DNA of 64,000 bases from Anaerolineales bacterium. GTDB taxonomy: Bacteria > Chloroflexota > Anaerolineae > Anaerolineales > Villigracilaceae. The translations under genes and the position numbers were made by a program. The notes beneath the pieces were generated by a model. The model saw only the letters and a program-made list of their open reading frames with translations, ran no database searches and was not told where the DNA came from. Positions 34,326 through 42,651 of this stretch are shown piece after piece; position 1 is the first letter of the stretch; every line of letters begins with the position of its first letter. Location: the NCBI GenBank assembly GCA_023382595.1, contig JAHDWB010000001.1:496001-560000 (forward strand). The letters run 5' to 3'.

Positions 34326-34348
34326 CGCGAGATTTCATCTCGCGTTAT
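34322..34348 (-). terminator. Rho-independent terminator for the LysM gene
   Basis: Stem ATAACGCGAGAT with ATCTCGCGTTAT and loop TTC, followed on the minus strand by a run of T (A7 at 34315-34321 on the plus strand). On the plus strand no T-run follows, so it serves mainly the minus-strand gene, although it overlaps the rnhB stop. Confidence 0.85.
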
Positions 34349-34352
34349 CCGA

Positions 34353-35192
34353 TTATCGCCGCGGAAGTCCGCCGCCCAACTTGCTTTCGGGCTTGCTCGA
34401 ACGCCAGGCATAATACCCCAGCGCTCCGCCGCTCAATAACAACAGCGCCCCAAAAATACCAAGGAACGTGGACGACCCGCCGCCGCCAGAACTCTCTTCC
34501 GCCGCGGACGGGTCCATAACCACATCACGGGATTGAACGCCGAACGGCACAAGGGCAATATCCCCCGCATTCACAACCAGGGAATAGGTCAGTTCCGTGG
34601 TGGGGTTGAAATTATCCGGAATGGCGACCGTAATGTTGTAATTTCCTTCGGGAATATTTGTAAAACAAATCCCCTGATACGCCGCCGGATCCGCCGGGAT
34701 AACCGTATCCTGTGAACCGGAATACTTCCCATTGAGCTCCGTCAAGCTGACAGCACCGCCCGCCACAGCCGGCTCGGTCGCTTCATGCATGGCATTACCG
34801 TTGATATCGTCGAACACCAACACGCATACTTCCGTAGTCCCAGACAGCGGCGTAGGTGTAGGCGTAGGCTCACCGGGCGTAGGTGCAGCCTCCGGGGTCT
34901 CTGTCGCAGGCGAAATGATGCCGATCAACAGCTCCTGCCCAACCACCAGCGTACAGTTTTCATCAAGCCGGGAATTCAACTGGCGAAGTTGGTCAACCGT
35001 AATAAGATTTATATTGGCTACACGAAAGCAGTTGTCGCCAGGCTGAACGACATAAATGATACGCCCATCAACACCGGCTGTAGGCGTCGGGATGGTCTGT
35101 TGCGACCCGGGTGATGCGTTTGCAGGGAGCCACACTCCAAACAGGATCATGCTGATAAGAACGAACAAGATCAAAAAACGTTTTGAATTCAT
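34353..35192 (-). CDS. LysM domain surface protein with SdrD-B-like domain and C-terminal TM anchor
   Basis: Exported protein of 279 residues. A signal peptide (residues 1-27) is followed by a LysM domain (IIYVVQPGDNCFRVANINL to VVGQELLIGI, ~45-92). A Thr/Pro linker comes next, then a Cna-B/SdrD-B-like beta domain (~118-210, with DINGNAMHEATEPAVAGGAV). The end is a Gly/Ser spacer, one membrane helix (~244-265) and a basic tail. There is no LPxTG. It probably attaches cell-wall or extracellular material to the membrane. A perfect TATAAT lies 7 nt before the ATG. Confidence 0.8.
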   Translation of the reverse strand: MNSKRFLILFVLISMILFGVWLPANASPGSQQTIPTPTAGVDGRIIYVVQPGDNCFRVANINLITVDQLRQLNSRLDENCTLVVGQELLIGIISPATETPEAAPTPGEPTPTPTPLSGTTEVCVLVFDDINGNAMHEATEPAVAGGAVSLTELNGKYSGSQDTVIPADPAAYQGICFTNIPEGNYNITVAIPDNFNPTTELTYSLVVNAGDIALVPFGVQSRDVVMDPSAAEESSGGGGSSTFLGIFGALLLLSGGALGYYAWRSSKPESKLGGGLPRR

Positions 35193-35205
35193 CGGTAAAA
35201 TTATA
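35193..35205 (-). promoter_or_regulatory. Perfect -10 TATAAT giving a probable leaderless LysM-protein transcript
   Basis: On the minus strand TATAAT (35205-35200) is followed by TTTACCG and the ATG at 35192, with no room for a Shine-Dalgarno sequence. Confidence 0.5.
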
Positions 35206-35248
35206 TCAGATTCATTTTGGTATAAAATAAGGAGGAACAGGAGCCACC

Positions 35249-36661
35249 ATGAAAACCCTGATAAAGAACGGGACGCTGATCACCGCCTCCGACACTTTCC
35301 AAGCCGATATTTTGATCGAAGGCGAGCGAATCGTCCGCATCGCACCCAACCTCGAAATTGATTCCAACCATCTGGTGGATGCCACAAACAAACTGATCCT
35401 GCCCGGCGGCATCGACCCGCACGTCCACCTCGACCTGCCCATGTTCGACACGGTCTCCTCCGACGACCATTACACCGGTCACAAAGCCGCCGCCTTTGGC
35501 GGAACGACCACCGCAATGGACTTCGTCGTTCTCGAAGACCAAGGCTTCGATCATTCCGTGGACCTGTGGATGAAAAAAGCCGAAAAAGCCGCCATCGACT
35601 ATTCCTTCCACATGAATTTGACGAAGTTCAACGAGAAGATGGCAAAGGAAATCCCTTCGTTGATGAAGATGGGCATCCAGACCTTGAAGGTCTTCACCGC
35701 CTACAACGGACGCCTGCGCCTCGATGACGGCGGAATATTCAAAGCCTTGCGCATCGCCAGAGAAAACGGCATGTTGGTGATGGCACATTGCGAAAACGGC
35801 GACGTCATCGAAACACTGGTCGCGGATGCGCTGGCGGCAGGACATACATCCCCCGAATGGCACGCGCTCACCCGTCCCGCTTGGGGCGCAGTGGAAGCCA
35901 CCCTGCGCATGGCGGCAATGGCAGAACAGGCGGACTCGCCTGTGTACATTGTCCATATGAACGCAGGCGGCGAAGTGGACATGCTCAAGTATGCGCGCGA
36001 ACGCGGCGTCAAAGTAATGGGCGAAACCTGCCCGCAATATCTCTTCTTCACCATTGACAACCTGCGTCAGCCCGACGGCGCGAAGTGGATCTGCTCGCCG
36101 CCGATGCGGGCGGAGCAAGACAATGTCCGTTTGTGGGAAGGGTTGTCGGAGGGGCTTCTGCAAACCGTCGGCACGGACCATTGCCCATTCTATTTTGACG
36201 GGACCAAACCCATCGTCTATGAAGGAAGCGATATCGTCATCCCCGGCAAGGAATTGGGCAGGGATGATTTTACAAAGATCCCGAACGGCTTGCCCGGCAT
36301 CCAAGACCGCATGCCAGTTCTGTGGACGACCGGCGTGCGCGCAGGAAAGATCACGGCGAATCAATTTGTCGCATACATGTGCACGAACCCGGCGAAGATC
36401 TTTGGCTTGTATCCGCGCAAGGGCGCATTGATGGAAGGCTCGGATGCAGATATTGTGATCTGGGATCCGGAGAAAAAAGTGACGTACGGCGCGGCAATGT
36501 CTCATCAGCGCACGGATTACAACCTGTACGAAGGCTGGGAATTGACCGGCTACCCCGAGAAGGTTTTTCTGCGCGGAAAGATGATTGTGGACGGCAAGGA
36601 GTGGAAGGGTACGCGCGGCGGCGGGCAATTCCTGAAACGCGGTGAAGGTGAGATCTTATAA
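35249..36661 (+). CDS. hydA: Dihydropyrimidinase / D-hydantoinase
   Basis: Cyclic amidohydrolase of 470 residues. The first metal-binding motif is GGIDPHVHLDLP (residues ~54-65). The carbamylated lysine is in TLKVFTAYNGRL (~148). Other histidine ligands are in VMAHCENG and YIVHMNAGGE, and the last aspartate is in VGTDHCPF. It hydrolyses dihydropyrimidines or hydantoins. A strong GGAGGAACAGGAG leader precedes the ATG. It shares one base with the next gene (TAATG), so they are coupled. Confidence 0.93.
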   Translation: MKTLIKNGTLITASDTFQADILIEGERIVRIAPNLEIDSNHLVDATNKLILPGGIDPHVHLDLPMFDTVSSDDHYTGHKAAAFGGTTTAMDFVVLEDQGFDHSVDLWMKKAEKAAIDYSFHMNLTKFNEKMAKEIPSLMKMGIQTLKVFTAYNGRLRLDDGGIFKALRIARENGMLVMAHCENGDVIETLVADALAAGHTSPEWHALTRPAWGAVEATLRMAAMAEQADSPVYIVHMNAGGEVDMLKYARERGVKVMGETCPQYLFFTIDNLRQPDGAKWICSPPMRAEQDNVRLWEGLSEGLLQTVGTDHCPFYFDGTKPIVYEGSDIVIPGKELGRDDFTKIPNGLPGIQDRMPVLWTTGVRAGKITANQFVAYMCTNPAKIFGLYPRKGALMEGSDADIVIWDPEKKVTYGAAMSHQRTDYNLYEGWELTGYPEKVFLRGKMIVDGKEWKGTRGGGQFLKRGEGEIL

Positions 36662-37038
36662 TGCCAAAGAAAAAGCCCGTCATTCACTGCGATACGCTCG
36701 TCGTGCATTGCATGGATTACCGCCTGCAAAAATTCTTACAGCCGTGGATCACGGTGCGCTTCGGCTATGACAACTTTGACATCATCTCGCTGGCGGGCGG
36801 CGTACATGATTATGAAATGGTCTTGAAATACGTCCAACTTGCGGTGCAGATCCATACCATCGAAACCGTATGCCTGATCAATCATGAAGACTGCCGCGCC
36901 TACGGACGCGACGGGACATACAAACGTCACAAGCACGATCTATTGGATGCGCAAGCCAAGATCAAAGCCTTGTTCCCCAAACTGAATGTGGAAACGTTCT
37001 ACCTGCATCTGGATGGAGAGTTCGAGGTGATCTCGTAG
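36661..37038 (+). CDS. Small beta-carbonic-anhydrase-like protein
   Basis: Protein of 125 residues resembling a reduced beta-carbonic anhydrase fold. CMDYRL (residues ~17-22) corresponds to the CxDxR zinc/catalytic dyad, and INHEDCRAYG (~78-87) corresponds to the HxxC zinc site. The intervening ISLAGGVHDYEM matches the canonical RNAGG region. Canonical enzymes are about 190-220 residues, so this is a minimal member; activity cannot be assumed. It is translationally coupled to hydA, and the SulP transporter lies 297 bp downstream. Confidence 0.72.
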   Translation: MPKKKPVIHCDTLVVHCMDYRLQKFLQPWITVRFGYDNFDIISLAGGVHDYEMVLKYVQLAVQIHTIETVCLINHEDCRAYGRDGTYKRHKHDLLDAQAKIKALFPKLNVETFYLHLDGEFEVIS

Positions 37039-37058
37039 AATTTCTTTGAAGAGCCATC

Positions 37059-37242
37059 ATGAAAAAACATCGAACCACTGGTGATATTGACGCAAAACAC
37101 TGCCATCGTGGAATTGGTCACGTTCACCAAATGGGGCAGCTTCTATCGCACCACCTATATCTTCGACCGCTCCTTCCCGCATAATATCATCGATGTCAAA
37201 AAGGAGAACCTTGTCCCATACGATTGCGGGATCGTGATCTGA
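37059..37242 (+). pseudogene. Small ORF interrupted by a frameshift in an A6 run
   Basis: An ATG at 37059 (GAAGAG leader) opens MKK and then runs into a run of six A (37062-37067). In the frame shifted by one base, coding-like sequence continues to TGA 37240-37242. It includes IEPLVILTQNTAIVELVTF and DCGIVI, with typical codon usage. With five A the gene would encode a clean 60-residue protein. The cause may be a real frameshift, an assembly error in the homopolymer, or slippage. Not recognised. Confidence 0.5.
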
Positions 37243-37334
37243 TCCTTTGTGATAAAATCCCGCCGTTGACACAAAGGACGCCTTGGGGGAGCACCGAGCC
37301 TTTGTGAATCTATTCGTTTCGGAGAAAACCAAAT

Positions 37335-38999
37335 ATGCCACGACGTTCATTGACTCGCCTATACAAGGACGAGTTTTCAACCTATTCACCTGCCAAATTC
37401 CAACAAGACCTGCTGGCTGGTCTCACCGTTGCCGCGGTTGCTCTGCCGCTTGCGCTCGCGTTCGGTGTCGCATCGGGTGCGACCGCCGCAGCGGGGTTGG
37501 TCACTGCCATTCTCGCGGGCTTCATCATGGGCGCTATCACCGGCGCGCCGTTCCAGATTTCAGGTCCCACAGGCGCGATGTCCGCGGTGCTGATCGTGCT
37601 CGTGCAACGATATGGTCTCGAGGGCATCTGGGTCGCAGGCTTGTTCTCGGGCGCGCTTCTGCTCATCATCGGTCTTCTGCGCCTCGGCCGCTTCATCGCC
37701 TTCATCCCCGCGCCCGTCATCAGCGGTTTCACCTCTGGCATCGCGCTTATCATCTTCATCGGTCAGATCGACAACTTCCTCGGCGTCAAAACTCCCGCCA
37801 CCGAAACCGCCGCTCAAAAACTTATTGGATATTTTCAAGGCGGATTCGCTCCAAGCCTTCAGTCGCTAATTATCGGACTCGTTGTCATTGCGACCATGCT
37901 GTTCATGCCGAAAAAATGGACAGCGCGCTTCCCCGCTTCACTCCTCGGACTCATCCTTGCTACGCTTCTCAACTGGACCTTGAACTGGTCTGCCCCAGCG
38001 ATCGGAGACATCCCTCAGACCTTGATGCTGCAAGACCGCCTCAGCCTCGCCAATGTCCCCTGGCAGAATCTCCCCGAATTCATCGCCCCCATCCTGACCA
38101 TCACCGCGCTCGGCGCAGTCGAATCATTGCTGGCTGGCGCGGTCGGCTCTAACATGACCGGCATCCGCATGCAGGCAAACCAGGAACTCATCGCGCAAGG
38201 CGTGGGCAACATGCTCATCCCGTTCTTCGGCGGAGTCCCTGCCACGGCGGCGATCGCGCGTTCCAGTGTGGGAATCAAATCCGGCGGGCAGACGCGTCTT
38301 GTGAGCATCATCCACGCGGTAGGATTGTTGCTCTCCATGTTCCTGCTCGCGCCGTTCATGAGCCGCATTCCTCTGGCGGCGCTGGCGGGGGTGCTGATGG
38401 TGACTGCCGTCCGCATGAACGAATGGGATGCGATTAGGTTCATTTTCGGCAAGCGCTTTAAGACCGACATGATCGCCTTCACGATCACGATGCTGGCAAC
38501 CATCGTCCTTGACCTGACGCAAGCCATCCTGATCGGCTCGTTCCTTGCCGGAGCGGTCTTCCTGAACAAGATCGCCAGCATTGACATCTCCGTGCAGGAT
38601 GTGGATACAGAACGACTCAAACAAAAGGGAATCGAAACGGCAGGCAACTGCCAGCATGTGCGGGTGGCGTTCCTCACTGGTCCGTTATTCTTCGCGGCGA
38701 CCAGTCAATTCAATGAAGCGTTCCAGAATTTGAAAGATACGCATGCCCTGATCCTGTCCATGCGCGGGGTGTCACTGATCGATACAGCAGGGCTCGAATC
38801 CATTCACCGTTTGCATGAAAACCTGCACAAGCAGGGCGGCACGCTGATGTTTGCGGGCGTCCATGAAAATGCCTACAATATGATGAAGCGCGGCGGTCTT
38901 GTAAAAACTGTCGGGGAGGAAAATTTCTTCTGGTCCAGCGACCAAGCCATCGTCGAGGCAGAGAGGCGCGGATGTCAATTTTGTGATCGAGTTTCTTGA
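37335..38999 (+). CDS. SulP family anion transporter with STAS domain
   Basis: Membrane transporter of 554 residues. Residues ~20-420 contain the SLC26-type core (AAVALPLALAFGVASG, FQISGPTGAMSAVL, GIKSGGQTRLVSI). The C-terminal STAS domain (~440-550) has ALILSMRGVSLIDTAGLESI. SulP members move sulfate, bicarbonate or other anions. The nearby beta-carbonic-anhydrase-like gene makes bicarbonate uptake a candidate, but sequence alone does not decide. GGAG lies 10-13 bp before the ATG. Its 3' end overlaps the convergent PlsC gene by 25 bp. Confidence 0.9.
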   Translation: MPRRSLTRLYKDEFSTYSPAKFQQDLLAGLTVAAVALPLALAFGVASGATAAAGLVTAILAGFIMGAITGAPFQISGPTGAMSAVLIVLVQRYGLEGIWVAGLFSGALLLIIGLLRLGRFIAFIPAPVISGFTSGIALIIFIGQIDNFLGVKTPATETAAQKLIGYFQGGFAPSLQSLIIGLVVIATMLFMPKKWTARFPASLLGLILATLLNWTLNWSAPAIGDIPQTLMLQDRLSLANVPWQNLPEFIAPILTITALGAVESLLAGAVGSNMTGIRMQANQELIAQGVGNMLIPFFGGVPATAAIARSSVGIKSGGQTRLVSIIHAVGLLLSMFLLAPFMSRIPLAALAGVLMVTAVRMNEWDAIRFIFGKRFKTDMIAFTITMLATIVLDLTQAILIGSFLAGAVFLNKIASIDISVQDVDTERLKQKGIETAGNCQHVRVAFLTGPLFFAATSQFNEAFQNLKDTHALILSMRGVSLIDTAGLESIHRLHENLHKQGGTLMFAGVHENAYNMMKRGGLVKTVGEENFFWSSDQAIVEAERRGCQFCDRVS

Positions 39000-39664
39000 A
39001 GCAATTCCTGCGTGCGCGGAAAATCCTTGTAATATCCGCGATACCGTTCGGGAAGCATCGCCGCAATGCGGCACATGACTTCATCCATTGCGGACTGCAA
39101 CAGAACATCCCGCTCCGCACCCTTGGCGGTTTTGATGTCGGGCGGGTAATACACTTCCTCGCCTGCCGTGATGGTGATCTTCAATTTCTGAAATCGCTTT
39201 AAACGCGCCAACACATCGGCATCTTCCGTGCCGGTCAGCGCCACAGGGATGATGCCCACTTTTGCCGAGTGCGCGATGTAGATCGCGCCGGGCTCCGCCT
39301 TGAGCAGGCTCGCGGACTTTGAGCGCGTCCCCTCCGGGGCAATGACCATAACCCCGCCGTTCTTCAAGCGCGTGATGAACTCGCGCATGGCTTTCATGTC
39401 GGCTTGACCGCGCGTCAGCCAGGTGACGTTCAACCACCGAGCCACGATGCGCGCCCACCAATATTTTTTGTACTTATCCGTCAGCGGGTGGATGAGATCG
39501 TCATTGTCAATGACGTAATACACAACCAGTGAATCCAGCCTGCCGAGATGATTGGAGGCGAGCATGTATCCGCCCTTCGGCAGTTTGCCCACATCGCCGC
39601 GGACTTCGATATCCGCGAACAACGGCAGAATCTTTCGCGCAATGAAGCGGATCGACGCACTCAT
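38975..39664 (-). CDS. plsC: PlsC-type lysophospholipid acyltransferase (second of pair)
   Basis: Membrane-associated acyltransferase of 229 residues. The catalytic motif is NHLGRLD (HxxxxD, residues ~38-44), and the glycerophosphate-binding motif is PEGTRS (~110-115). It would acylate 1-acyl-glycerol-3-phosphate. It is coupled to its upstream paralogue by an ATGA overlap (39661-39664). The 3' end overlaps the SulP gene on the other strand. The two PlsC copies may differ in acyl-chain preference. Confidence 0.88.
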   Translation of the reverse strand: MSASIRFIARKILPLFADIEVRGDVGKLPKGGYMLASNHLGRLDSLVVYYVIDNDDLIHPLTDKYKKYWWARIVARWLNVTWLTRGQADMKAMREFITRLKNGGVMVIAPEGTRSKSASLLKAEPGAIYIAHSAKVGIIPVALTGTEDADVLARLKRFQKLKITITAGEEVYYPPDIKTAKGAERDVLLQSAMDEVMCRIAAMLPERYRGYYKDFPRTQELLQETRSQN

Positions 39665-40329
39665 CTTTTTTCCGCCAGTAATTCCTTCAAGCGCGGATGC
39701 TCCGCATAAAACCCGCGATTGTGTTCAGGGAGCATGACCGCAATACGGCACATGATCTCGTCCGTATATTCTTGTAATATTTCATCACGATTCTCTTTTG
39801 GGAAGGGCGGAAGCGTGAACGAGTTTCCAGCCGTTAATTTGACCGGTGTGCGTTTAAGTCGTTTGAAATTCCCCTTGAATAGCCGGTCTTCTGTTCCGCT
39901 GATCGCCACCGGCACGATCTGCCAGCCCATTTTGGAGGCAAGATACGCCACGCCGGGCTTGCCCTGCGCCATTTTTTCGTCGCGGGCGCGCGTGCCTTCC
40001 GGCGCAATGACGAGCGTCTGCCCCTCCTCCATGCGTTTGATCATCTCGCGCATGGATCGCAGGTCGGCATTGAAGCGGTCCACGAAAATTAAGTTAAGAT
40101 GCCCTCCCAGCCACTTGAGCAGCGGATTTTCCTCCCATTTCTCGGCAACCGGGATAAAGAGATTCAAATTATCCAAAGCATAATACGCCATCGGCGCATC
40201 GAGGAAACCGAGATGGTTCGTAGCGATGACAAACCCGCCTTTTTCAGGCAGGTTCTCATAACCGGAAGTCTCTATTTTTGTGATGAGTGTCAGGACAGTG
40301 TGGATGAGCCATCGCAAAAATCTTTTCAT
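39661..40329 (-). CDS. plsC: PlsC-type 1-acyl-glycerol-3-phosphate acyltransferase (first of pair)
   Basis: Acyltransferase of 222 residues with NHLGFLDAP (HxxxxD) and PEGTRARDEK. A hydrophobic N-terminus (RFLRWLIHTVLTLI) probably associates with the membrane. The start at 40329 is uncertain: a second in-frame ATG at 40356 follows AGGGAG with no spacing. It is the first gene of a two-gene unit. Sequence similarity to the second copy across GYEN/GDVG, NHLG and PEGTR blocks indicates duplication. Confidence 0.87.
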   Translation of the reverse strand: MKRFLRWLIHTVLTLITKIETSGYENLPEKGGFVIATNHLGFLDAPMAYYALDNLNLFIPVAEKWEENPLLKWLGGHLNLIFVDRFNADLRSMREMIKRMEEGQTLVIAPEGTRARDEKMAQGKPGVAYLASKMGWQIVPVAISGTEDRLFKGNFKRLKRTPVKLTAGNSFTLPPFPKENRDEILQEYTDEIMCRIAVMLPEHNRGFYAEHPRLKELLAEKR

Positions 40330-40371
40330 ACGCCAGATTTTACACGTTTTTGGCATCTCCCTTTATAACAA

Positions 40372-40400
40372 AGAGACCCTGTTCAATGAACAGGGTCTCT
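40372..40400 (-). terminator. Hairpin terminator after the PilZ gene
   Basis: Stem AGAGACCCTGTTCA with TGAACAGGGTCTCT (14 bp, one-base loop), followed on the minus strand by TTTGTT. It lies 13 bp past the PilZ stop. Confidence 0.75.
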
Positions 40401-40412
40401 GCATCTGACCGG

Positions 40413-40802
40413 TCATCCCCAAATGTAATCTGTATTGCTCTTGTGATGCGCCCGTTTCTGCTCGCCATACTCGTTGAAGATCTTCACGAAAATATCGTAA
40501 TCGGCGGGCGTCATATCCACAAGCTGAAAGCCGACGTTATAGATGGTCGGGTCGTATGGGTCACGTTTGCACCATTTCGAACGCGCGGTAAAGGTCATGT
40601 GACTCTTTCCAGCGATCTCGCCCGTCTGTTCGATGCGGAGTTGAAAATTGATCCCCACAGGAACCGGCATGGCGCTTTCGATCTTGAATCCACCCGTGCC
40701 AATATCAGCAAGCTGACCGACCAGTTCGCCGGTCGCTTCATCCAGCACCTGCATATAATAGGTGAAATTCTTTCGCGCCAGTTTTCGGCGTTCCGTAGGC
40801 AT
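40413..40802 (-). CDS. PilZ domain protein
   Basis: Protein of 129 residues consisting of one PilZ domain, which binds cyclic di-GMP in canonical members. The N-terminal RRKLARKNF gives the RxxxR arginines. The second motif is DIGTGGFKI, which deviates from D/NxSxxG at the serine, so ligand binding may be weakened. VGFQLVDMT corresponds to a conserved barrel strand. AAGGAGG lies just before the start at 40802. There is no GGDEF or EAL gene nearby. Confidence 0.82.
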   Translation of the reverse strand: MPTERRKLARKNFTYYMQVLDEATGELVGQLADIGTGGFKIESAMPVPVGINFQLRIEQTGEIAGKSHMTFTARSKWCKRDPYDPTIYNVGFQLVDMTPADYDIFVKIFNEYGEQKRAHHKSNTDYIWG

Positions 40803-40902
40803 GACAACCTCCTTACAAATTTGAAAGGCAATGTCAGTATAGTGTATAAATCATTTCCAATTCCATAAAACCCGCCTTTATCACGAAATTGTAACAATTT
40901 GC

Positions 40903-42054
40903 CTACTCCACCACGCTCAGGATATGCGTCAGGATGGTCGCGCCGGAGCCGCCGATATTCTGCGCCATACCGATCTGCGCGCCATCCACCTGCGTCTTCC
41001 CACACTCGCCCCGCAATTGCTGGACAACCTCCACGATCTGATACATGCCCGTCGCACCGACGGGATGACCGCGTGCCTTCAATCCGCCTCGCGTACAAAC
41101 TGGAAGCCTGCCCTGTGGACTAATGGCATTTTCCAACCCCAAGCGGACTCCCTGTCCGCGTTCCGCGAATCCGCTGGCTTCGAGCGAAAGCGCCGCCATG
41201 ATGGTAAAGGCGTCATGCAGTTCGAACACGTCGATATCCTCCGGCGCGATGCCCGCCATCTCATACGCCTTTTTTGAAGATAGATACGCCGCCTGCAAAA
41301 ACAGCGGATCCTTGCGTGAGTGGACTCCGATAGTATCCGTTGCCGCAGCGGAAGCCGCCACAACGACTCTCGGTCTGCGCATCACCTTCTCGGCAGGGAC
41401 GATGATCGCCGCTGCCGCCCCGTCCCCCACCGGCGAGGCATCCAGCAAATTAATTGGCGTCGCCACCATTGAAGATCTCTCGAATTTTTCCACGGTCACT
41501 TTTTCGTGCAATCGCGCAAATGGATTATGCATTGCGTTGGCGTGCGCATTGATCGAGAACGGCGCAAAGTCTTCATGCTTCCAGCCGAACTCGTGCATGT
41601 AACGCCGCATCACCAGCGCGTTCAGCCCCACGAACGAAACGCCCTGCTCCACTTCATAATCGGAATCGGCGGCGGTCGCCAATGCGGCAGTGACATCGCG
41701 TCCCGCTTTGTCGGTCATTTTCTCGACACCCACCACCAGCGCGGATTCGACGTCACCGGAGGCAACCGCCATCAGCGCGGAACGAAACGCGGCGGCTCCC
41801 GATCCGCATGCCGCTTCGATCTTGACCGCTTCCTGCTTCCACAACCCGATCCAATCGCTGAAGAAAGTTCCCAGCTGGTTCTGCCCGCTGACCATGGACG
41901 AAAGCATGTTACCGACATAGAGCGCATCGACCTGCTCCATGCCCGCATCCTGCATGGCGGCAAAGGCGGCTTCCCCGCCAAGCTCGCGCAGGGACTTATC
42001 CCAATGTTCATCTACTTTTGTTTGACCGATTCCAAGGATGGCTACTTTTCTCAT
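40903..42054 (-). CDS. Thiolase family protein (SCP-x / archaeal-type acetyl-CoA acetyltransferase)
   Basis: Enzyme of 383 residues with the thiolase fold. The nucleophile is Cys83 in EAACGSGAAA. The catalytic histidines are in ELHDAFTIM and RGHPVGATGMYQ (GGLKARGHPVGATG). The C-terminal NIGGSGATILTHIL replaces the NxCGGG of biosynthetic thiolases, which points to the SCP-x/archaeal subgroup. These archaeal-type members usually pair with a DUF35 OB-fold protein and HMG-CoA synthase, neither of which is seen here. The start has GAGG 5 bp upstream. Confidence 0.86.
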   Translation of the reverse strand: MRKVAILGIGQTKVDEHWDKSLRELGGEAAFAAMQDAGMEQVDALYVGNMLSSMVSGQNQLGTFFSDWIGLWKQEAVKIEAACGSGAAAFRSALMAVASGDVESALVVGVEKMTDKAGRDVTAALATAADSDYEVEQGVSFVGLNALVMRRYMHEFGWKHEDFAPFSINAHANAMHNPFARLHEKVTVEKFERSSMVATPINLLDASPVGDGAAAAIIVPAEKVMRRPRVVVAASAAATDTIGVHSRKDPLFLQAAYLSSKKAYEMAGIAPEDIDVFELHDAFTIMAALSLEASGFAERGQGVRLGLENAISPQGRLPVCTRGGLKARGHPVGATGMYQIVEVVQQLRGECGKTQVDGAQIGMAQNIGGSGATILTHILSVVE

Positions 42055-42172
42055 AAGACCTCGCCCCTGATTCTAACGCATTCGGCTGTCAGGAACTATC
42101 ACGAATTGGTGGAACAAACCGGTTGCAGGTTCGTCCTTTTCTTGCTATGCTTAGCGTAATAAAGGAGAAAGA

Positions 42173-42649
42173 ATGGCAAGGATCAAGTTCTTTTCGATAT
42201 TGATCATGGCGCTGTTTATAGCCGCCTGTACATTCCCCCTGCCGCGAGCGGAAGATACCAGTACACCCGCTTCCACCCAGCCCTTTGAGTTGGGTGATAC
42301 GTGGACGATAAAAATGACCCAATCGGGCGGCATCATGGGGTTGAGGCGCTCGGTGGAGATTTCGTCGGATGGGAAATATACGGTTACGGATGAACGCATA
42401 AACAAATCCGTTTCGGGTGTGCTCCCGACCAATGAGTTGACAACGCTGACGAGAACTATTTCCGCACTCAGGATGGATTTGCAAACGCCCAAGCAAAGCG
42501 TATGCGCGGATTGTTTCATCTACGAGATCGAGATTCAAAGCAATGGCGAAACCATCAGCCTGCAATTGGATGATATTACCCTGCCGGAGTCGGGCATGGA
42601 GCCGCTGGTCAGTTCTCTGATCGCGGTGATGAATACGGCGTTGAAGTAA
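42173..42649 (+). CDS. Putative lipoprotein of unknown function
   Basis: Exported protein of 158 residues with lipobox FIAACT (Cys18). The mature part has a beta-rich pattern (LGDTWTIKMTQSGG, EISSDGKYTVTDERI) and a CADCF motif (residues ~113-117). No known family is recognised. AAAGGAGAAAGA precedes the ATG. The next gene starts 2 bp after the stop, so they form an operon. Confidence 0.72.
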   Translation: MARIKFFSILIMALFIAACTFPLPRAEDTSTPASTQPFELGDTWTIKMTQSGGIMGLRRSVEISSDGKYTVTDERINKSVSGVLPTNELTTLTRTISALRMDLQTPKQSVCADCFIYEIEIQSNGETISLQLDDITLPESGMEPLVSSLIAVMNTALK

Positions 42650-42651
42650 CC

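Noticed and set aside
35201-36628. 475-codon frame antisense to hydA
   Set aside because: hydA has all catalytic residues; the antisense frame shows no recognisable domain.
37057-37389. 110-codon minus-strand frame between the carbonic-anhydrase-like gene and the SulP gene
   Set aside because: The plus strand there has the better coding signal (interrupted small ORF) and the SulP start.
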